Positions 21,309 through 35,400 are shown, numbered from the stretch's first letter. The stretch: DNA of 64,000 bases from Watersipora subatra (GCF_963576615.1 NC_088711.1:62467248-62531247), one strand, 5' to 3'. Program-made: numbers and translations. The notes: generated by a model not told the origin, from the letters alone.

Positions 21309-23389
21309 TTATATGGATCTTGGATCTGGCTTGGCATAGTACGTTGCAGCTTCTTTGGCAACTCCCTTTCTTCTGTAAACACAAACGAGGAATCTTGATT
21401 TAGATTGTGTGCAATTGAAGTGTTAAACACATTTGCGCTTACAGTATAATTTCAGCTGCCCTTATGGAACGAGAACTGTATTATACTGCATTATCAAAAT
21501 AAAAAGAGCATTTTTTATCAACCTACACGCAATACCTTAATTTTAGTCGGTAATACCGATGATCAAGTGGGTTCTAAAACAATTTATTTTAGAAAATAGG
21601 GATGTGTTATTGAAAATTGTGAAACATTCATGTTGACGATTATTCCAAGATTTCTATAATTTGGAACTTGCAAACTGTTCGGTTCCAACTCAACTGAAGT
21701 TACTAAGTATATTGTGCTGTTCACATCTACAAGCTTGTTCCCACTCATCATTTGAGAGTTGTCTACTTATGTTCAACTGACAACAGAGTATATAAGTTGA
21801 CTGAGGATGCTTAAAGTAATGCAGACTTTGAGTTTAGGAGAATTACAAAATAAAATATAAAGTATTATTTAAGTTGCTTTACATATTAGTAGGTGTTAGT
21901 TCTACTGTTACGAAGTCTAATACAATTTTAGATTTACTGACAAATAGGAAGATGACTAGCATCTGCTTTACCTATCTTCCAGCTAAAAAAAAGTCTGGCA
22001 GCAATTGTTATATATTGTCACCAAAACAATGAGAAATAAGAATAGTTGTAGCACAAACTACTTGCACACAAACTTACGCTTCCCTTCCAAATGTGTCCAT
22101 GCTTATTTTGTCTAGCTGTGTCCCAGGGGGACTGTGATCAAACTCAGAAATTCCTAAGGTCGTCATACCTTAAAATTCAAATCGAACATCATTGGGTCAT
22201 TAAAACCTTGCATTTTGAGAAAATAGACAGTCGAGCTGCTTAGAGGTAGCGGCTGCATAATAAAACTTACCTGCTTTATATTGTTCAACATTGATGAATC
22301 CTTTTTTTGTGGGATCCATCATTCCAAACACGGAGTCAATATTTGTCTTGTCAAAATGTGCTGGAGGGTCGAGATTCACTGCTCGGCTCTTAATAAGCTT
22401 CTGTAGTCTCTCCATCAAAAAGACACGAGGGTCAGCTGTGACCATAATAATACAAGTGAATTTACCAAATGCTTGTGAATAAATGGTTTACTATAAAACT
22501 GTTCTAATCATTGCAACAAATAACATATCGTATATTTGAAACTGTTTTGGGCAAGTCTTGATTAAATAATTGTTCTCACCAGGCTTAAACAATGGTATTT
22601 TATCTGTGAGGTTCTGTGTTTTAAAAAAAATGATTTGCAAACAAGTTTTTGTCTTATAAAAAGTGAAATATAATTTTGTTTTGAAGTATCAAGTTTTCAG
22701 TACCATCATTAACAAACTTTGTTGTTTTATGCATGCTGCTAACATAAAAAATACAATAATTACATCACTGTTGTTTAAAAACATATAATTTTTGCCAAGC
22801 ACAGCTTAAAGATTTTGGACTAATTTGGACTAATGACACAAGCAAAAGTTTAAAAACAAATTATTTCATTGAACCTCAACTACGTATTAATAATTACTTC
22901 AATTGCTTTAATTTAGTAACTTGCTTAACTGCAAATTACTAAGTTTAAGTAACACATTTTATTTAAGCGCCAATATAGTTTGTTAATTGTTTTTACCATA
23001 AGCTCTGTTTGCAATAAAAAACATGGTTGAGGAGCTACCTAGCTCCAAGCTAAACATGATCAGATCACGATTGCTGAACACCAGTCTAGATATTTGATAG
23101 CACTATGTTAAACAAATAAGACACTTTCACTACGCCAACGGTGACAAAGAGTGTTCAAACTCATCTGAGATAATTCAAACGGAACAGTTGAAGAAAATAT
23201 TGGCAAGTCATGTTTTTCATAGCATATATCATACTTACATGGTCTTGTGAATAACATTTGTGCTGTGAAGTTGTCAAATAGTTCTACGATTTTATGTTTT
23301 TTGATGTACTCTAACGCTTCCTTTTCTCTAGGATTTCCATTCTGTTCTTTTTCATCAATAAAGGCGTTTGTTCGATCTTTGGCAGCCAT
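21309..23389 (-). CDS. EFCAB10: EF-hand calcium-binding domain-containing protein 10
   Basis: Four minus-strand exons: 23239-23389, 22271-22435, 22078-22168 and 21309-21372. Their 471 bp give 156 residues plus stop, and all phases join. The N-terminal ~50 residues (EALEYIKKHKIVELFDNFTA...LLF-type ending MLFTRP) form the RIIa-like dimerisation/docking fold known for EFCAB10. The next exon has DPRVFLMERLQKL and one EF-hand, FGMMDPTKKGFINVEQYKAG. That loop has Lys at position 5 and Gln at 12 in place of acidic residues, so Ca2+ binding is doubtful. The tail is GVAKEAATYYAKPDPRSI. The start ATG is in a good context (AAAAATGG). The family is linked to cilia and sperm flagella, and the X-box just upstream agrees. 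Family call is strong; function here is inferred. Confidence 0.85.
22436..23238. other. EFCAB10 intron 1, no feature seen
   Basis: AT-rich intron without recognised repeats or exons. EFCAB10 introns at 21373-22077 and 22169-22270 likewise hold nothing recognised. Confidence 0.4.
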
Positions 23390-23409
23390 TTTTTTCTCGA
23401 GTTGTACTG

Positions 23410-23424
23410 GTTGCTAGAGGAGAC
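23410..23424 (-). promoter_or_regulatory. RFX-type X-box upstream of EFCAB10
   Basis: On the minus strand the bases read GTCTCCTCTAGCAAC, which fits the RFX consensus RYYNYY-N(1-3)-RRNRRC at every position, with a 3-base spacer. It ends 21 bases before the EFCAB10 ATG. X-boxes close to the start are typical of ciliary genes under RFX control. That it is used is inferred. Confidence 0.6.
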
Positions 23425-23589
23425 GGAAACGGAAATAAAACGTCAAATTTCAGTGTCAGGGGTGTTGTTATGACAATAGCGCAAAAGCTTAGGAGAAATG
23501 TAGTTGTGTACGCGTTAAAATAACACACCCCCGTTATATATTTAAGACTCCGGTCTCGTGTAGTGAATAATGTGAAACGTTTTTGCACA

Positions 23590-24859
23590 CACTAGCAAGA
23601 ACTGTTTTTGCTTGCGAAAATAATCGGTTTTTAAGAATTACAAGGCTTCTTTAGCTGAATTATAGTTATGTAGGGCATTTCATATAAATCATTATGCAGA
23701 ATTTTTATATTTTATGTACTAAATATATTATTTGTATCGTGATTAATAGATAATTTATGAAAAAGTCATCTTTTTGACACGTATGCTCTGGCTAAAAGGC
23801 ATCATTACGGACCTTCTACCGAACTCCAAAATTTTAGCCAACAACAACAATTGGTAGATATTATTTAAAGTTTAGTAAAAACTTAATTTACTGTTGCCGT
23901 TTGTTTTAGCTGTAAGAAGCTGTATATTTCCCGACAAGTCAATTTCCTTTCTAATTGAACTCGGTTCTTTTTGATTTACTAACTTGTGTTTGATGGCTAA
24001 GCAAATACTGTAAATCTAAATTGTTTTTGTAACTTCGAGTTGCACAATTTGACAACTCAAAAATCTTAATTTTATATTTTATAGCTCAACCTTTGAGGTT
24101 TCCAATTGTAATACCAGGCCTTCTGATTACCTGAGCTGATTGTCTTTAAGAGTATGGCTGACTCTCTTATCATTCCTGTTTTTTTTATTTTGTTTTTTCC
24201 TGTTTATCACAATTTTTTGTGCTGACACTTTGCTGTGTGTAATTTTATTGAAGTTAAAAGGTATTATATAATATTATATAACGATTTCCACACCAGTGGA
24301 ATTACTAGATAGTGTGAAAACCACAAAATATAACAAAATATTTTTTTCAAAACATGCATTCAGTTTTACGTAAATTTGGATTGTAAAAATGCATTTTTGC
24401 ACATTAGTAGATGTAAGCCATGTAGATGTAAGTAGTAAAGGTAGTAGATGGAAGTGAGTTGTTTTGTTTGATAGATCAATATATGGTCACTTCTTTGAAA
24501 GTAAAGCAACACAATTCCAGAAATTTTGTATTCTTGAACAAATTAATAAACAGACTGTCGGAGACCCAATAGCCCAACAATGGACCAGTGGTGATTATGG
24601 TATTATGGTATTAAACAGAAAGAATAAACATTTTCAATTATAATACTTTGTTTTCTTTGCTCATCAAACAGCATTTTTTCATTACAGTTTTGGGTACATC
24701 TCTTTCTGTTGGAAAATGTGCTAACAATCATGAAATCCGAGTTAATCATTTAACGTTTTCAGTTAATCACTTATTAACAAAAAGAAACTTATATTTTGTT
24801 GGTAAGCAATGGCATTACACTAGGTCAGACGGAAGAATGAGTAACTAGTTTCGATAAAG
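23590..24859. other. Spacer between the divergent genes, left part
   Basis: AT-rich sequence with no gene seen. Open frames here (for example 24648-24848) have no recognisable motif. Confidence 0.4.
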
Positions 24860-25330
24860 CAGGGGTTCCCAACCAGGAAGAAATTCCCCCTAGGGGGAAT
24901 TTTGAATATACAAGGGGGAACAAATAGGTGTTTGATTTATTAAATCTTTAATTTATGTCCTGCAGTGCCGTGTGAGTTTGGGTTTCATCATTTAACATTT
25001 TGGTTTTATCTATAACACTAGTTGCTTATAATGAGCTACTAGTCAGAACCTAGATATATGTGAACACATCTATCCAGATTTTGATTGGATAGTAAAGTAA
25101 CCTAGTCATAAACCAATTCAGCGCCATGCCGAAGGTCATGTATTATTGTGTGTTGTATGCGTGCTGTATAAAAATTAATAATATGTTGTTATATGTTTAG
25201 ATATGTACAATAAAATACGATTATAATTTGTATCGGTTGTTTTTAGTTATGTGAGTTAAAATTGCATGGGGAATCAAATTTACGAAAAGGCATAAAGGGG
25301 GAACTGAATAAAAAAGGTCATCGATCCCTG
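24860..25330. mobile_element. hAT-like MITE (471 bp)
   Basis: It starts CAGGGGTTCCCAACCAGG and ends GGTCATCGATCCCTG, a partial inverted terminus. Flanking octamers CGATAAAG (24852-24859) and AGATAAAG (25331-25338) match at 7 of 8 positions, as expected for an aged hAT target duplication. Subterminal CCCCCTAGGGGGAA is palindromic. No coding remnant is seen. Confidence 0.7.
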
Positions 25331-25338
25331 AGATAAAG

Positions 25339-26253
25339 CAACTTTTATCATTTAGTAATAATTTCTGTACTAGTTATAGCTACTAGTTATAGCCATAGCA
25401 GCTGCATTGTATTTACTTTCAAATACTTACTAAACAGCCCACTATGTCAATTTCACAATATAACAACTCATGCGCATACTCTGCAGGTATCATATGGTAT
25501 TGTCTTATTTAGAATATGATTGAAAGTGGCCATCATATTTTTGTGAAGCTTTGTTACTAACTACTTTAAATTGTTGATAGAATTCTGGAAAAAAAAGTTA
25601 TTTTTGTATTAAGTTATGAAAATGTGCAGCACAGATGGAGGCAGCACAGATGGAGGCACTTTCACATTGATATAGAACTACCATAGTGATACAGAGAGTT
25701 TTCACTTTAGTTGTAGCTCTAAATTTTCTCATAGCATTTAACATTGAAAATTAAAAAATAATCAGAAATTTAGTTAGTAGATTTTATTATTCATTAACTA
25801 TAATACAATTTTGAAGTAATTATATTAGTTGTACTATTGTTAACAATATTCAATGTAAAACTACAATAGTTCTTCATTTAAGTCGATTATTTCTCCCAGT
25901 CAGTCAGGTTTTTACCATTTTTTTAGTATTCTTCAAAAAATTCAGCGAAGGCTTTTTTTAAGTTGAACAGATTTATTCACTTGTCGATGGATTGAGTCAT
26001 TAGAGTTCCATAGCCTGGTATTTTGCAATTTTAAAGTGACGATAAAAAAATTAACAATGCTGTTGAAGTTGGACAGTGAATTGTGGTACAACACTGAGGT
26101 GTGACTGTAACAATATAACATTAACTAAACATTCAGGTTATCAAGAGAATTAAGGCTCTTGAACAGTGTTAGATAATTAAAAAGGGTGTAGATAAGCATT
26201 GAAATGAGGTATAAAATATAGAGTTAGCTCCATTGCCCTAGAATACAACTAGC
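25339..26253. other. Spacer between the divergent genes, right part
   Basis: No gene seen. The end of a mariner-like element (CTGAGGTGTGACTGTA, near 26095) resembles the right end of 7486-8248, but the other end was not found. Confidence 0.35.
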
Positions 26254-26268
26254 GTTGCTAAGAGATAC
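26254..26268 (+). promoter_or_regulatory. Weak X-box-like site upstream of the WD40 gene
   Basis: GTTGCTAAGAGATAC matches the RFX half-site pattern with one mismatch in the second half. It shares its first seven bases with the plus-strand form of the EFCAB10 X-box. It lies 137 bp before the WD40 start codon. Confidence 0.35.
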
Positions 26269-26404
26269 CTAACTGGAGCTGCAGGAAGCCTTCTCAAAGA
26301 AGAAGAAAGTTCTAGAAGCCTGTGATCAGTTTCTCATCACCTATCTTTGTATCTTTAGAGATGTTGGTACTCTGAGAGTAGATTGAGGTGAAGACACCTA
26401 CAAG

Positions 26405-29400
26405 ATGGCGCTGGAGCGCCAGTTCTCTGTCAAGGAGGTACACACAAGGTCTTTAACTGCAATAGGATTTAATCCCTCCCGCCGGGAAGTACTCGTAGGC
26501 TGCGAGGGTGAGTATTGGAAACCACTTTTGAACAATTGAAGAAAGTTTCATAGTTACTTTTCGTTTTTATACTGATTTTTAATACAGAATTTTTAACCTT
26601 GATATAAACAAGCTAACTCATTCTAATCTTTGCTTTGTATGAAGAAACTGTCAAATGCAGGATAAATATTCACATAAGAATACATAGCGTTCTGTTTAAT
26701 TCATTCCGGTGCCTAACAACTACTATAAATACTTTACATGATTAAATAATGCATTTTAGTTCAAGTACTTTATATAAAACTATATAAACTTTAAATTATA
26801 TGTTCCAACTAAATCACAACAGTAAGAATCGGTAAAAGCGGTTTTTATTGTTACATTACCTTGGTGACACAATAATGGAAGTTTAGCCTCAGCGGTGTAG
26901 TGGATCAAATTTTCAACAGAGTAAATATCGACCATCAAAATCTTGACACTGCCAATGTCAGCACATAATGTGACCCTCAATGTTGACAGTTGTAATTATG
27001 ATATCCAGAAATTTTCATACTTCTTTCAAAGTAAATTCCATCAATAGACTTTTCTAGTCAATGTTGCTTGTTTTTAAATGTGTCGGCATTTTTTAAATGT
27101 GTCGGCGTTTTTTAAATGTGTTGGCGTTTTTTAAATGTGTCGGTGTTTTTTAAATGTGTCGGCGTTATGATCGTCAGTATTTGTCGGCGTTATGATCGTC
27201 AGTATTTGTCGGCGTTATGATCGTCAGTATGTGTCAGCGTTATGATCGTCAGTATTTGTCGGCGTTATGATCGTCAGTATTTGTCGGCGTTATGATCGTC
27301 AGTATTTGTCGGCGTTATGATCGTCAGTATTTGTCGGCGTTATGATCGTCAGTATTTGTCGGCGTTATGATCGTCAGTATTTGTCGGCGTTATGATCGTC
27401 AGTATTTGTAGGCGTTATGATCGTCAGTATTTGTCGGCGTTATGATCGTCAGTATTTGTCGGCGTTATGATCGTCAGTATTTGTCGGTGTTATGATCGTC
27501 AGTATGTGTCGGCGTTATGATCGTCAGTATTTGTCGGCGTTATGATCGTCAGTATGTGTCGGCGTTATGATCGTCAGTATTTTGGTTGCCAACATTTAAT
27601 CAGTCATTTGCTCTGCAGACAAGCTCAGCGTGAGTTAGGAAAGTAGGAAAGTAAGTAATAGAAATACATAGTGTAACTTACTCTAACTTACACTAGATAC
27701 TTACACTAGATACTTACACTAGATACTTACACTAGATACGTACACTAGATACTTACACTAGATACTTACACTAGGTACTTACACTAGATACTTACACTAG
27801 ATACTTACACTAGATACTTACACTAGATACTTACACTAGATACTTACACTAGATACTTACACTAGATACTTACACTAGATACTTACACTAGATACTTACA
27901 CTAGATACTTACACTAGATACTTACACTAGATACTTACACTAGATACTTACACTAGATACTTACACTAGATACTTACACTAGATACTTACACTAGATACT
28001 TACACTAGATACTTACACTAGATACTTACACTAAATACTTACACTAAATACTTACACTAGATACTTACACTAGATATAGTTAATTTAATTTGTATATATG
28101 TTCTATTATTTTCATGTCATAATTTTATTCTCTATCAACTTTTTAATTTACCAAATAATGTTTTATGAAATCTAGAGCATCTTGTGGTGGAAACTATATT
28201 GTATGTTGATTATCGAGACACATATTTACTCAAAAACTTAGAATATTGAATGTGGAGGTGATCATCAGTCAGGGCTTGACTGTATCGAAGGTTTCTATTT
28301 TAGATGGTGTCATAAAGACCTTTGAGGCCGAGTCAGGCAAACTTGTATCGACATCGCATGACCATCGAGGATGGATTACAGACTTCCTCTACTGGTAAGC
28401 AATCATAAATGTTGCATTCGACTGACATGGATTCTACTGTTTACAATATTTACACAGCCGTGTTGATAGAGGTCAAAAGTTAATTCTGAACGGCAAGGTA
28501 GTTACACTAAGTTTGCTCGCATACCGATTAAGAATTTAACTGTCTTTAAGCCCGCATGACAACCTTGCACTATGCTAAGCAAATAAAATCCCATGTTGAA
28601 CAGCAGCTAAAGAAACAGACTCCCTTGTTATCCAGTTTACACATAAAGTAACGGACCTTCTGGCAGTAATGGATGTGATAGTATGTAATGACGTGATCTG
28701 GTAAAAGTGACTTATAGGCTGTTGTCAATACCCTGTTGCCTATTTATTCTCCACCATAAGCCTGTCATCTGAATGCCTTGTTTTGGTATTTGAAGGGCTG
28801 AGCAGAGGCTTATGTTCTCTTCTGCCAATGATGGACTCGTCATCGCCTGGTCATCTGGTGGTGTCAAACATGATGTAATCAATGTGAGTGTCTCATATTT
28901 TGCTGTCGATAACTTGCTGCCGATATTTTGCTGCCAATATCTTGTTGCCGATTTGGTGCTGCTGATATCTTGCTGACGATGTGTTGCTGTCGGTGTTTTG
29001 CTGACTATATGTGGCTGACAATGTTTTGCTGATGTTGTCTTGCTTTTGATGTCTTGCTGACAATGCCTTGCTGTCGATGTCCTGCTAGGGATATCTTGCT
29101 GCCAATGTCTTGCTGCTGATATTTTGCTGATGATATTTTGCTGAAGATGTGTTGCTGTTGATGTCTTGCTAACGATGTCTTGCTGACGATATCCTGCTGC
29201 TGATATTTTGCTGCCGATATCTTGCTGACAATATCTTGGTGACGATGTCTTGCCGTCGATGTCTTGCTGACGATATCTCGCTGATGATGTCTTGCTGCCG
29301 ATATCTTGCTGCCGATATCTTGCTGGCAATTTCTTGCTGCTGATGTCTTGCTGACGATGTCTTGAAGACGATATCTTGCTGCCGATATTTTGCTGACGAT

Positions 29401-32400
29401 GTCTTGCTGTCGATATTTTGCTGTCAATATCCTGTTGCTGGTATCTCGCTGCCGATATCTCACCGTTGATATCTCGCAATCAATATCCCACTGTTGATAT
29501 CTCACTGTCGATATCTCACTGTCAATATCTCACTGGCGATATCTCACTGTCGATATCTCACTGTCGATATCTCACTGTCGATATCTCACTGTCGCTATCT
29601 CACTGTCGATATCTCGCCGTTAACATCGCCTTTGCTTTTTATTGCCATCAGATTTGCAGTTTTACAAACAAATTAAAACTCATATTTTTACTTCATTTCA
29701 TGAGTAACTGTTAGTCTGACTCTCTGGAAACCGGCGTTGTAGGTGTGGTGGAAAATCCAATTACTGATGTGCTATCGGAAAATTCATCTACTAACCTGTA
29801 ATTTGGTATGCACTGCTCAAAAAATGTCATATAGGTTGCCTTGGTATTTAGCTCCATTAGTAGTATGCCCAAGATGAGCATTTCTTTTTATTTGCAGCTG
29901 CGCTCCCCTGTCTACAGCATGACGGTGAACCCTAGAAGACAACAGCTCGTCTGCGGTATGAATGCGCGCATATGCGCTTATGATTTGGACCCAGGTGAAC
30001 TTAGTTATTCTGCTAGAAATGTGATTTGTGTTTAGTCCTCTTTATATCAAGTGTTTCTTGTCATCTCATGGCTGCTGACTTATCAATGCGGTTGAATTTG
30101 TGTAGACCGAGCAACAGGTCACATGATCAATCCGTTGAGACCCGCCCACACTGCGAAAGAGCACACAGACATAGTCAAGGTTGTGCTCTGCTATGAGTCA
30201 AGAGTCTACTCAGCTGGGTAAGTCTAACCATCTGTAGACCCTGTTTACTGGTTTATAAGTGCTGCCATGTTGGAGTTCATAAGACAGCTCTACGTTTCTG
30301 TTGCCGAAACTTAGACAATAGCAGGAAGTCGCATGTGTCTTTTGTTACTGGTATAGTCGCCATAGCTACGAACTAATCACTAATCATTCGATCTTTCATC
30401 AGGTCATATTATTGCTGTAGCAGCAGTTGTAAGTTTGTATACAATGCTGAGTATTTACGGTTTCAGGTTTGCATAAAAAACAATTAGTTATTTCTTTCTA
30501 TTGGCCAACTTTAAGCCAGAGATACAATGGAAATATAACTACTTGAGGCACCTGCAGGCATATCTGTATCAATAAATTATGCGTTGTCATTGTGTATGTG
30601 CATGTTTGTCTGTCTGTCAGTCTCTATCTGGTTCCGGAAAACCAGCCTTATAAACACCATCTGAATATAGACTCAGGAATGCACCCTCACACGCATTGAG
30701 GACGATTAAGGACGATTAAGGACGATTGGTCTCATTGAACCCTTTCATGGAATGTTGTTGCAAAAGCAGTGGAGAAACTTGCTTCAAAAATGTACACGTG
30801 CGCTGTGTGCTATTTAATTGAAGATCAAAAATCTCATGCAACACAAGGCTTTCTGCTAGTTCTACGCTATTTTTAAACCTGGTTTAAATATTTTCTAATT
30901 TAAAATAAGTAGCTATAAGTAGCCAAAAGTAGAACTTGTTTGTTGAACACGTTAAGTGTGCTGTTGGACCCCTATATATTATAACTCAACTGGAAGAGGT
31001 TGGAATGCACCCTAGAATCTAGATGATTGTCTTTTATTATGGTCTTCAGAGAGACGAGAACAAAGTATTTGGTAGGTAGTCCTGTGCGCATGCATATTGC
31101 TAAGACACCATCTCATCATCAGCAGGTATCTTGTCATGTCTAATTTGTTTCTCATTTGTACATGTTTGCTCGAACCAGTCTCAATCATGTGTTTGTATGC
31201 GCAGATATGACTCCAAGATGATCATATATGACTCATCATATACTGGGGAGAGCAGTATGACACCTGTACACATGTGAGTATGCAATTAGATATACAGTAT
31301 CCATTGCTGATCTTCTCTGGCCCCTGTAGTTTTCTGGAGTCGTCTTCCTTTTGAATATCTAGATAACCCAGCCCTGCCATGTTTGCTTAACTGCTTAATG
31401 TCGCACTGCATGATCATATTTTTCTTATGTAAATTTTGAAGGAATTAGCATCTAGACTAGAGAAGGAAAATACACGTACATATGTATGTATGCATCTTAC
31501 TGTAGGTTTGTACATATGTATGTACATGTGTATGCACATATGTACATGCGTATGTACATGAGAGAAAAAGTATATACATGTATGTATGCATGTAGGCATA
31601 TGTGCGCATGTTTATATGTATGTGTGGATGTACGTATGTACATACATCTGTATCTATGTATTTATAACCTGAGGTCATTTGTATTCATGTATTTATAGCC
31701 TGAGGTCAGGTGTATCTATGTATTTATAGCCTGAGGTCAGGTGTATCCATGTATTTATAGCCTGAAGTCGGGTGTATCCATGTATTTATAGCCTGAGGTC
31801 AGGTGTATCCATGTATTTATATCCATAACTGCAAATAGGAAACAGAATAACTATCCGTGTTAGTAGCGGTCCCATTTCTTATAAAACTAGTTATCTTGAC
31901 TGTCAAGGCTATGTGGTGCTCAGAGGCTAGAGTCTTCCACCATGATACACTATAAAGAACAGGATGTTTCACTTTAATTAAATAGCACAGGCTTTCTACC
32001 TGATGTTTACTTTCTTTTTATCCTTCTCTTTACAGACACAGGAACGCCCATGATGCTGGCATATGCACATTAGTCATAGCCAAAGACTGGGACAATACAT
32101 GGTAATTCCACTTTGCTATATTACTTCTATCATTCTTAAACATCACGTCTGCTGTTTCAAGAGTTATGCAATCTTTTTTGACTGCCAGGGTGGACTCATA
32201 TGAATTTTCTGACTGCAAGGGTGGGCTCATATAAATTCTCTAGCTGCGAGGGTGGATTTATACAAATTCTCTGGCTGCAAGGGTGGACTCATATAAATTC
32301 TCTGACTGCCAGGGTAGACTCATATGAATTCTCTGACCGCAAGGGTAAACTCATATGAATTCTCTGACTGCAAGAGTGGACTCATATAAATTCTCTGACT

Positions 32401-35400
32401 GCAAGAGTAGGGTCATATGAATAATCTGACTGCAAGAGTAGGCTCATATCAATTAAGCTATATTGTTAGGCATTGCACTAGTAAATAGTTAGCACATTGT
32501 TTAAATTACTTGATTACTGAAGGGCCACTAGACTACACATGTGTTGTTTTTCTCTTCTAGGATTATAACTGGTGCCTTTGACAAGACGGTGAAGATCTGG
32601 TCAGTGGATGGAAAGCTGGTTCATCGCCTAGAAGGTTTTCTTAACACAGTAACGGGGGTTTGCTACGTGCCCCGAAACAAGACTCTCTGGGTAGCCTCAG
32701 GTCACAGCAATGCTCAACTTTATGATCCCAAATCTGGAGACAATGTAAGACAAATTCAAACCTGGTTTCTGTTATTGTTGACCTTTAGTGTGCTTTTACA
32801 AAGCTGTGAGACATTTGTTTTTTTGTAACATTTTTTGGTTCCGGAGGCTTCTATACAGATTTCTCTTTAGCAGTCGCTTTTTGATCTGGCATCAACATCC
32901 TACTCGAGTAATGCACTCGCAAACCAATGCTGTGAGACATCGATGTCAGATTGTTAGACAGATTAAAAGTTCTAAGCTCAATCACTTTTCCGTGATCTCT
33001 CCAGACTGTCTGTATATATAGACAGTCTGGGCTGATAGAGGTTGATGAAATTACATGATGTTTGATAAAAGTTAGATCATAGGACTGTTTGTAAATAAAT
33101 GGCTTCTCTTTTCATGTTTGTGGTGAAGGTTTTACGAGCATGTGGCAGCCTTGCTGGCCTTGTATAACCAACAAATGGGATGACTTAAGAGCTGTATGGA
33201 GCTCAGGCTTAAATTCGTTGATAATTGAAGACTCTTGTTTGCTGTCTTGAATCTGTTGATCAGAATGTCTAGGGCAAATAATAATACATGACATGAATCC
33301 ATTTTCACCATTGTAACTACTAGCAAACGTAAAAAAAGATTACGAATCTGGTGTTATTACCACCAAAACTGGTATTTTTGTAACACCTGACATCTTGTAT
33401 TCATTATGACCAATTACATATAGCTTAACAGGAGACTACCAGGAGGCCATTACTCCATGAGCCCATTACTCCATGAGGCCATTACTCCATGAGGCCATTA
33501 CTCCATGAAGTAATTACTCCATGAGACCATTGCTCTATGAGGCCATTACTATAAGAGGTCGTTACTATAAGAGGCCATAAGTCCATGAGGCCATTACTTT
33601 ATGAAACCATTACTCTATGTGGCCATTCATTCTTGGGGTCATTACTTTATAAAGTAAATAATCTATGAGACCTGTGCTTGGCGTCTTAAGATTTAACGCT
33701 TGCTTGTAGGTACTTCAAAAAATGTGCATTTATGTTATGCAGTGTTAAAATTTGTTAACTTTTCTGCTTTTGACTTTTATGCTGCTTTCTCAAAGAAATC
33801 TTCACCTTAAACAAAAAGAGGTTATAAATAAGAAAAGAAGTGGATTATTACACTATATCACGTATCATTGCCACACTGTAGATATCAGACTACATCGGCA
33901 CCTTCCAGTCCACAGACGAGGAGTACAAGTACAGCCTGCTGCAGCTCAAGTGGCAGCCAGAGTTGAATCAGGTTATCGGTGAGCATCACTCTCAGGCTAC
34001 TGAGACTAACTATTCACTTGTGTGAGCATGTCTATTGTGTGATCATGCCTCTTGTGTGAGCATGTCTCTTGTGTGAGCATGTCTTTTGTGTAATCATGGC
34101 TCTTGTGTGAGCGCGTCACTTGTATTAACATGTCTCTTGCATGAGCATGTCTCTTGTATGAGCATGTCTTTTGTGTAATCATATTTCTTGTGAGATCATG
34201 TCTCTCATGCAACCATTTCTATTGCATGACCATGTTTCTTGTGTGACCATATTTCTTACCTAATTATATCTCTTGTGTAAGTATGATTCCTGTATGACCA
34301 TGTCCTGTTTGTTAACATGTCTCATGCATGGTCTTCTTGCCTCTGATGTGAGTATTTTGCTTGTGTGATCTGTTTTTTCATAAAAATACACTTTTTTGCG
34401 TAAATATGCAATATAAGAAAAGTGCTCTTATTCGAGATATTTTTTCTGAGAACATTTAAGCTAATCTGATATGGCTCCTGCACCAACATGTCCTATCTCA
34501 TAATACACTTTTTCTGCTCAGGGAAATTTTTCAAGAAAGGAGGTCAGAGTACTTTTGAGCACATTTAAGAACTTAAAAACTACCGTTTTTCTATCGACCA
34601 TCCCTGGTAGGAGTCATAGGTCCGGCACCATTCTAGTGACCGCAGGTTGGAAATAACAGCAACGCTCTGTTAGAAGGCACTACAAGCTATATGTGTTATC
34701 CCTTATCCTGACATGTTTTTGCATATTCATTTTGTTATGAGTTGTTAGACTATTCGGTGGATTTATGGCTGCATGCTTTTATGTTAGGAGTATGTTTCGA
34801 GGCGTGTTTGTATTCTCACTATGCTGATTAGGTAGACATAATCGGCTTTTTAAGATAAAAAGTGACATATTCTAGGTAGTAGTTGTAAATGTATACAGTC
34901 ATAGTGAGAGTATCATTGTTCTCTTTGATTTCTATTTTAATTTTATATTTAAATATGTAAATAGTGGACAAATAGTATACAAATAATATATATAATATAT
35001 AGAAATATGATAATTATATATAAATAATATATCATATATATATTTTTATATATTATATATATATTTATATATATTCATTTGTATATGTGTGTGGGATTCT
35101 TTTTCACGAAGGACTTCAGTATTTAGCTAGAATAAAGAAAGAAATCAAGATTACTTATGAGGTTATGTTAACTAATTATATAAGAAGCTTCTAGAAGACA
35201 GGATGTTCACGATTTGCGTTATTCAATAAGTTCTGAAATGCTGTAGAGTGTTAATTTATCTGTCATTGAAATCGTTACATATTCTTCTTAATTGTTACTC
35301 TTAACAGAAATTTTCAACAGCTTACTGCAGTTTAGCATTGTTATTGGTATGCTACAAATATCAGCAATGTTTTTAAGAAGCTGCTACTACTTTGCTAAAA

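Noticed and set aside
27160..28078. CRISPR-like regularly repeated units
   Set aside because: The repeats are head-to-tail without unique spacers, and the setting is an animal intron; these are minisatellites.
28712..29505. 255- and 166-codon minus-strand ORFs
   Set aside because: They consist of the 15-bp array and overlap a real plus-strand exon (28796-28883).
31414..31698. Cys/His/Tyr-rich ORFs on both strands
   Set aside because: These are translations of the TATGTACA simple repeat.
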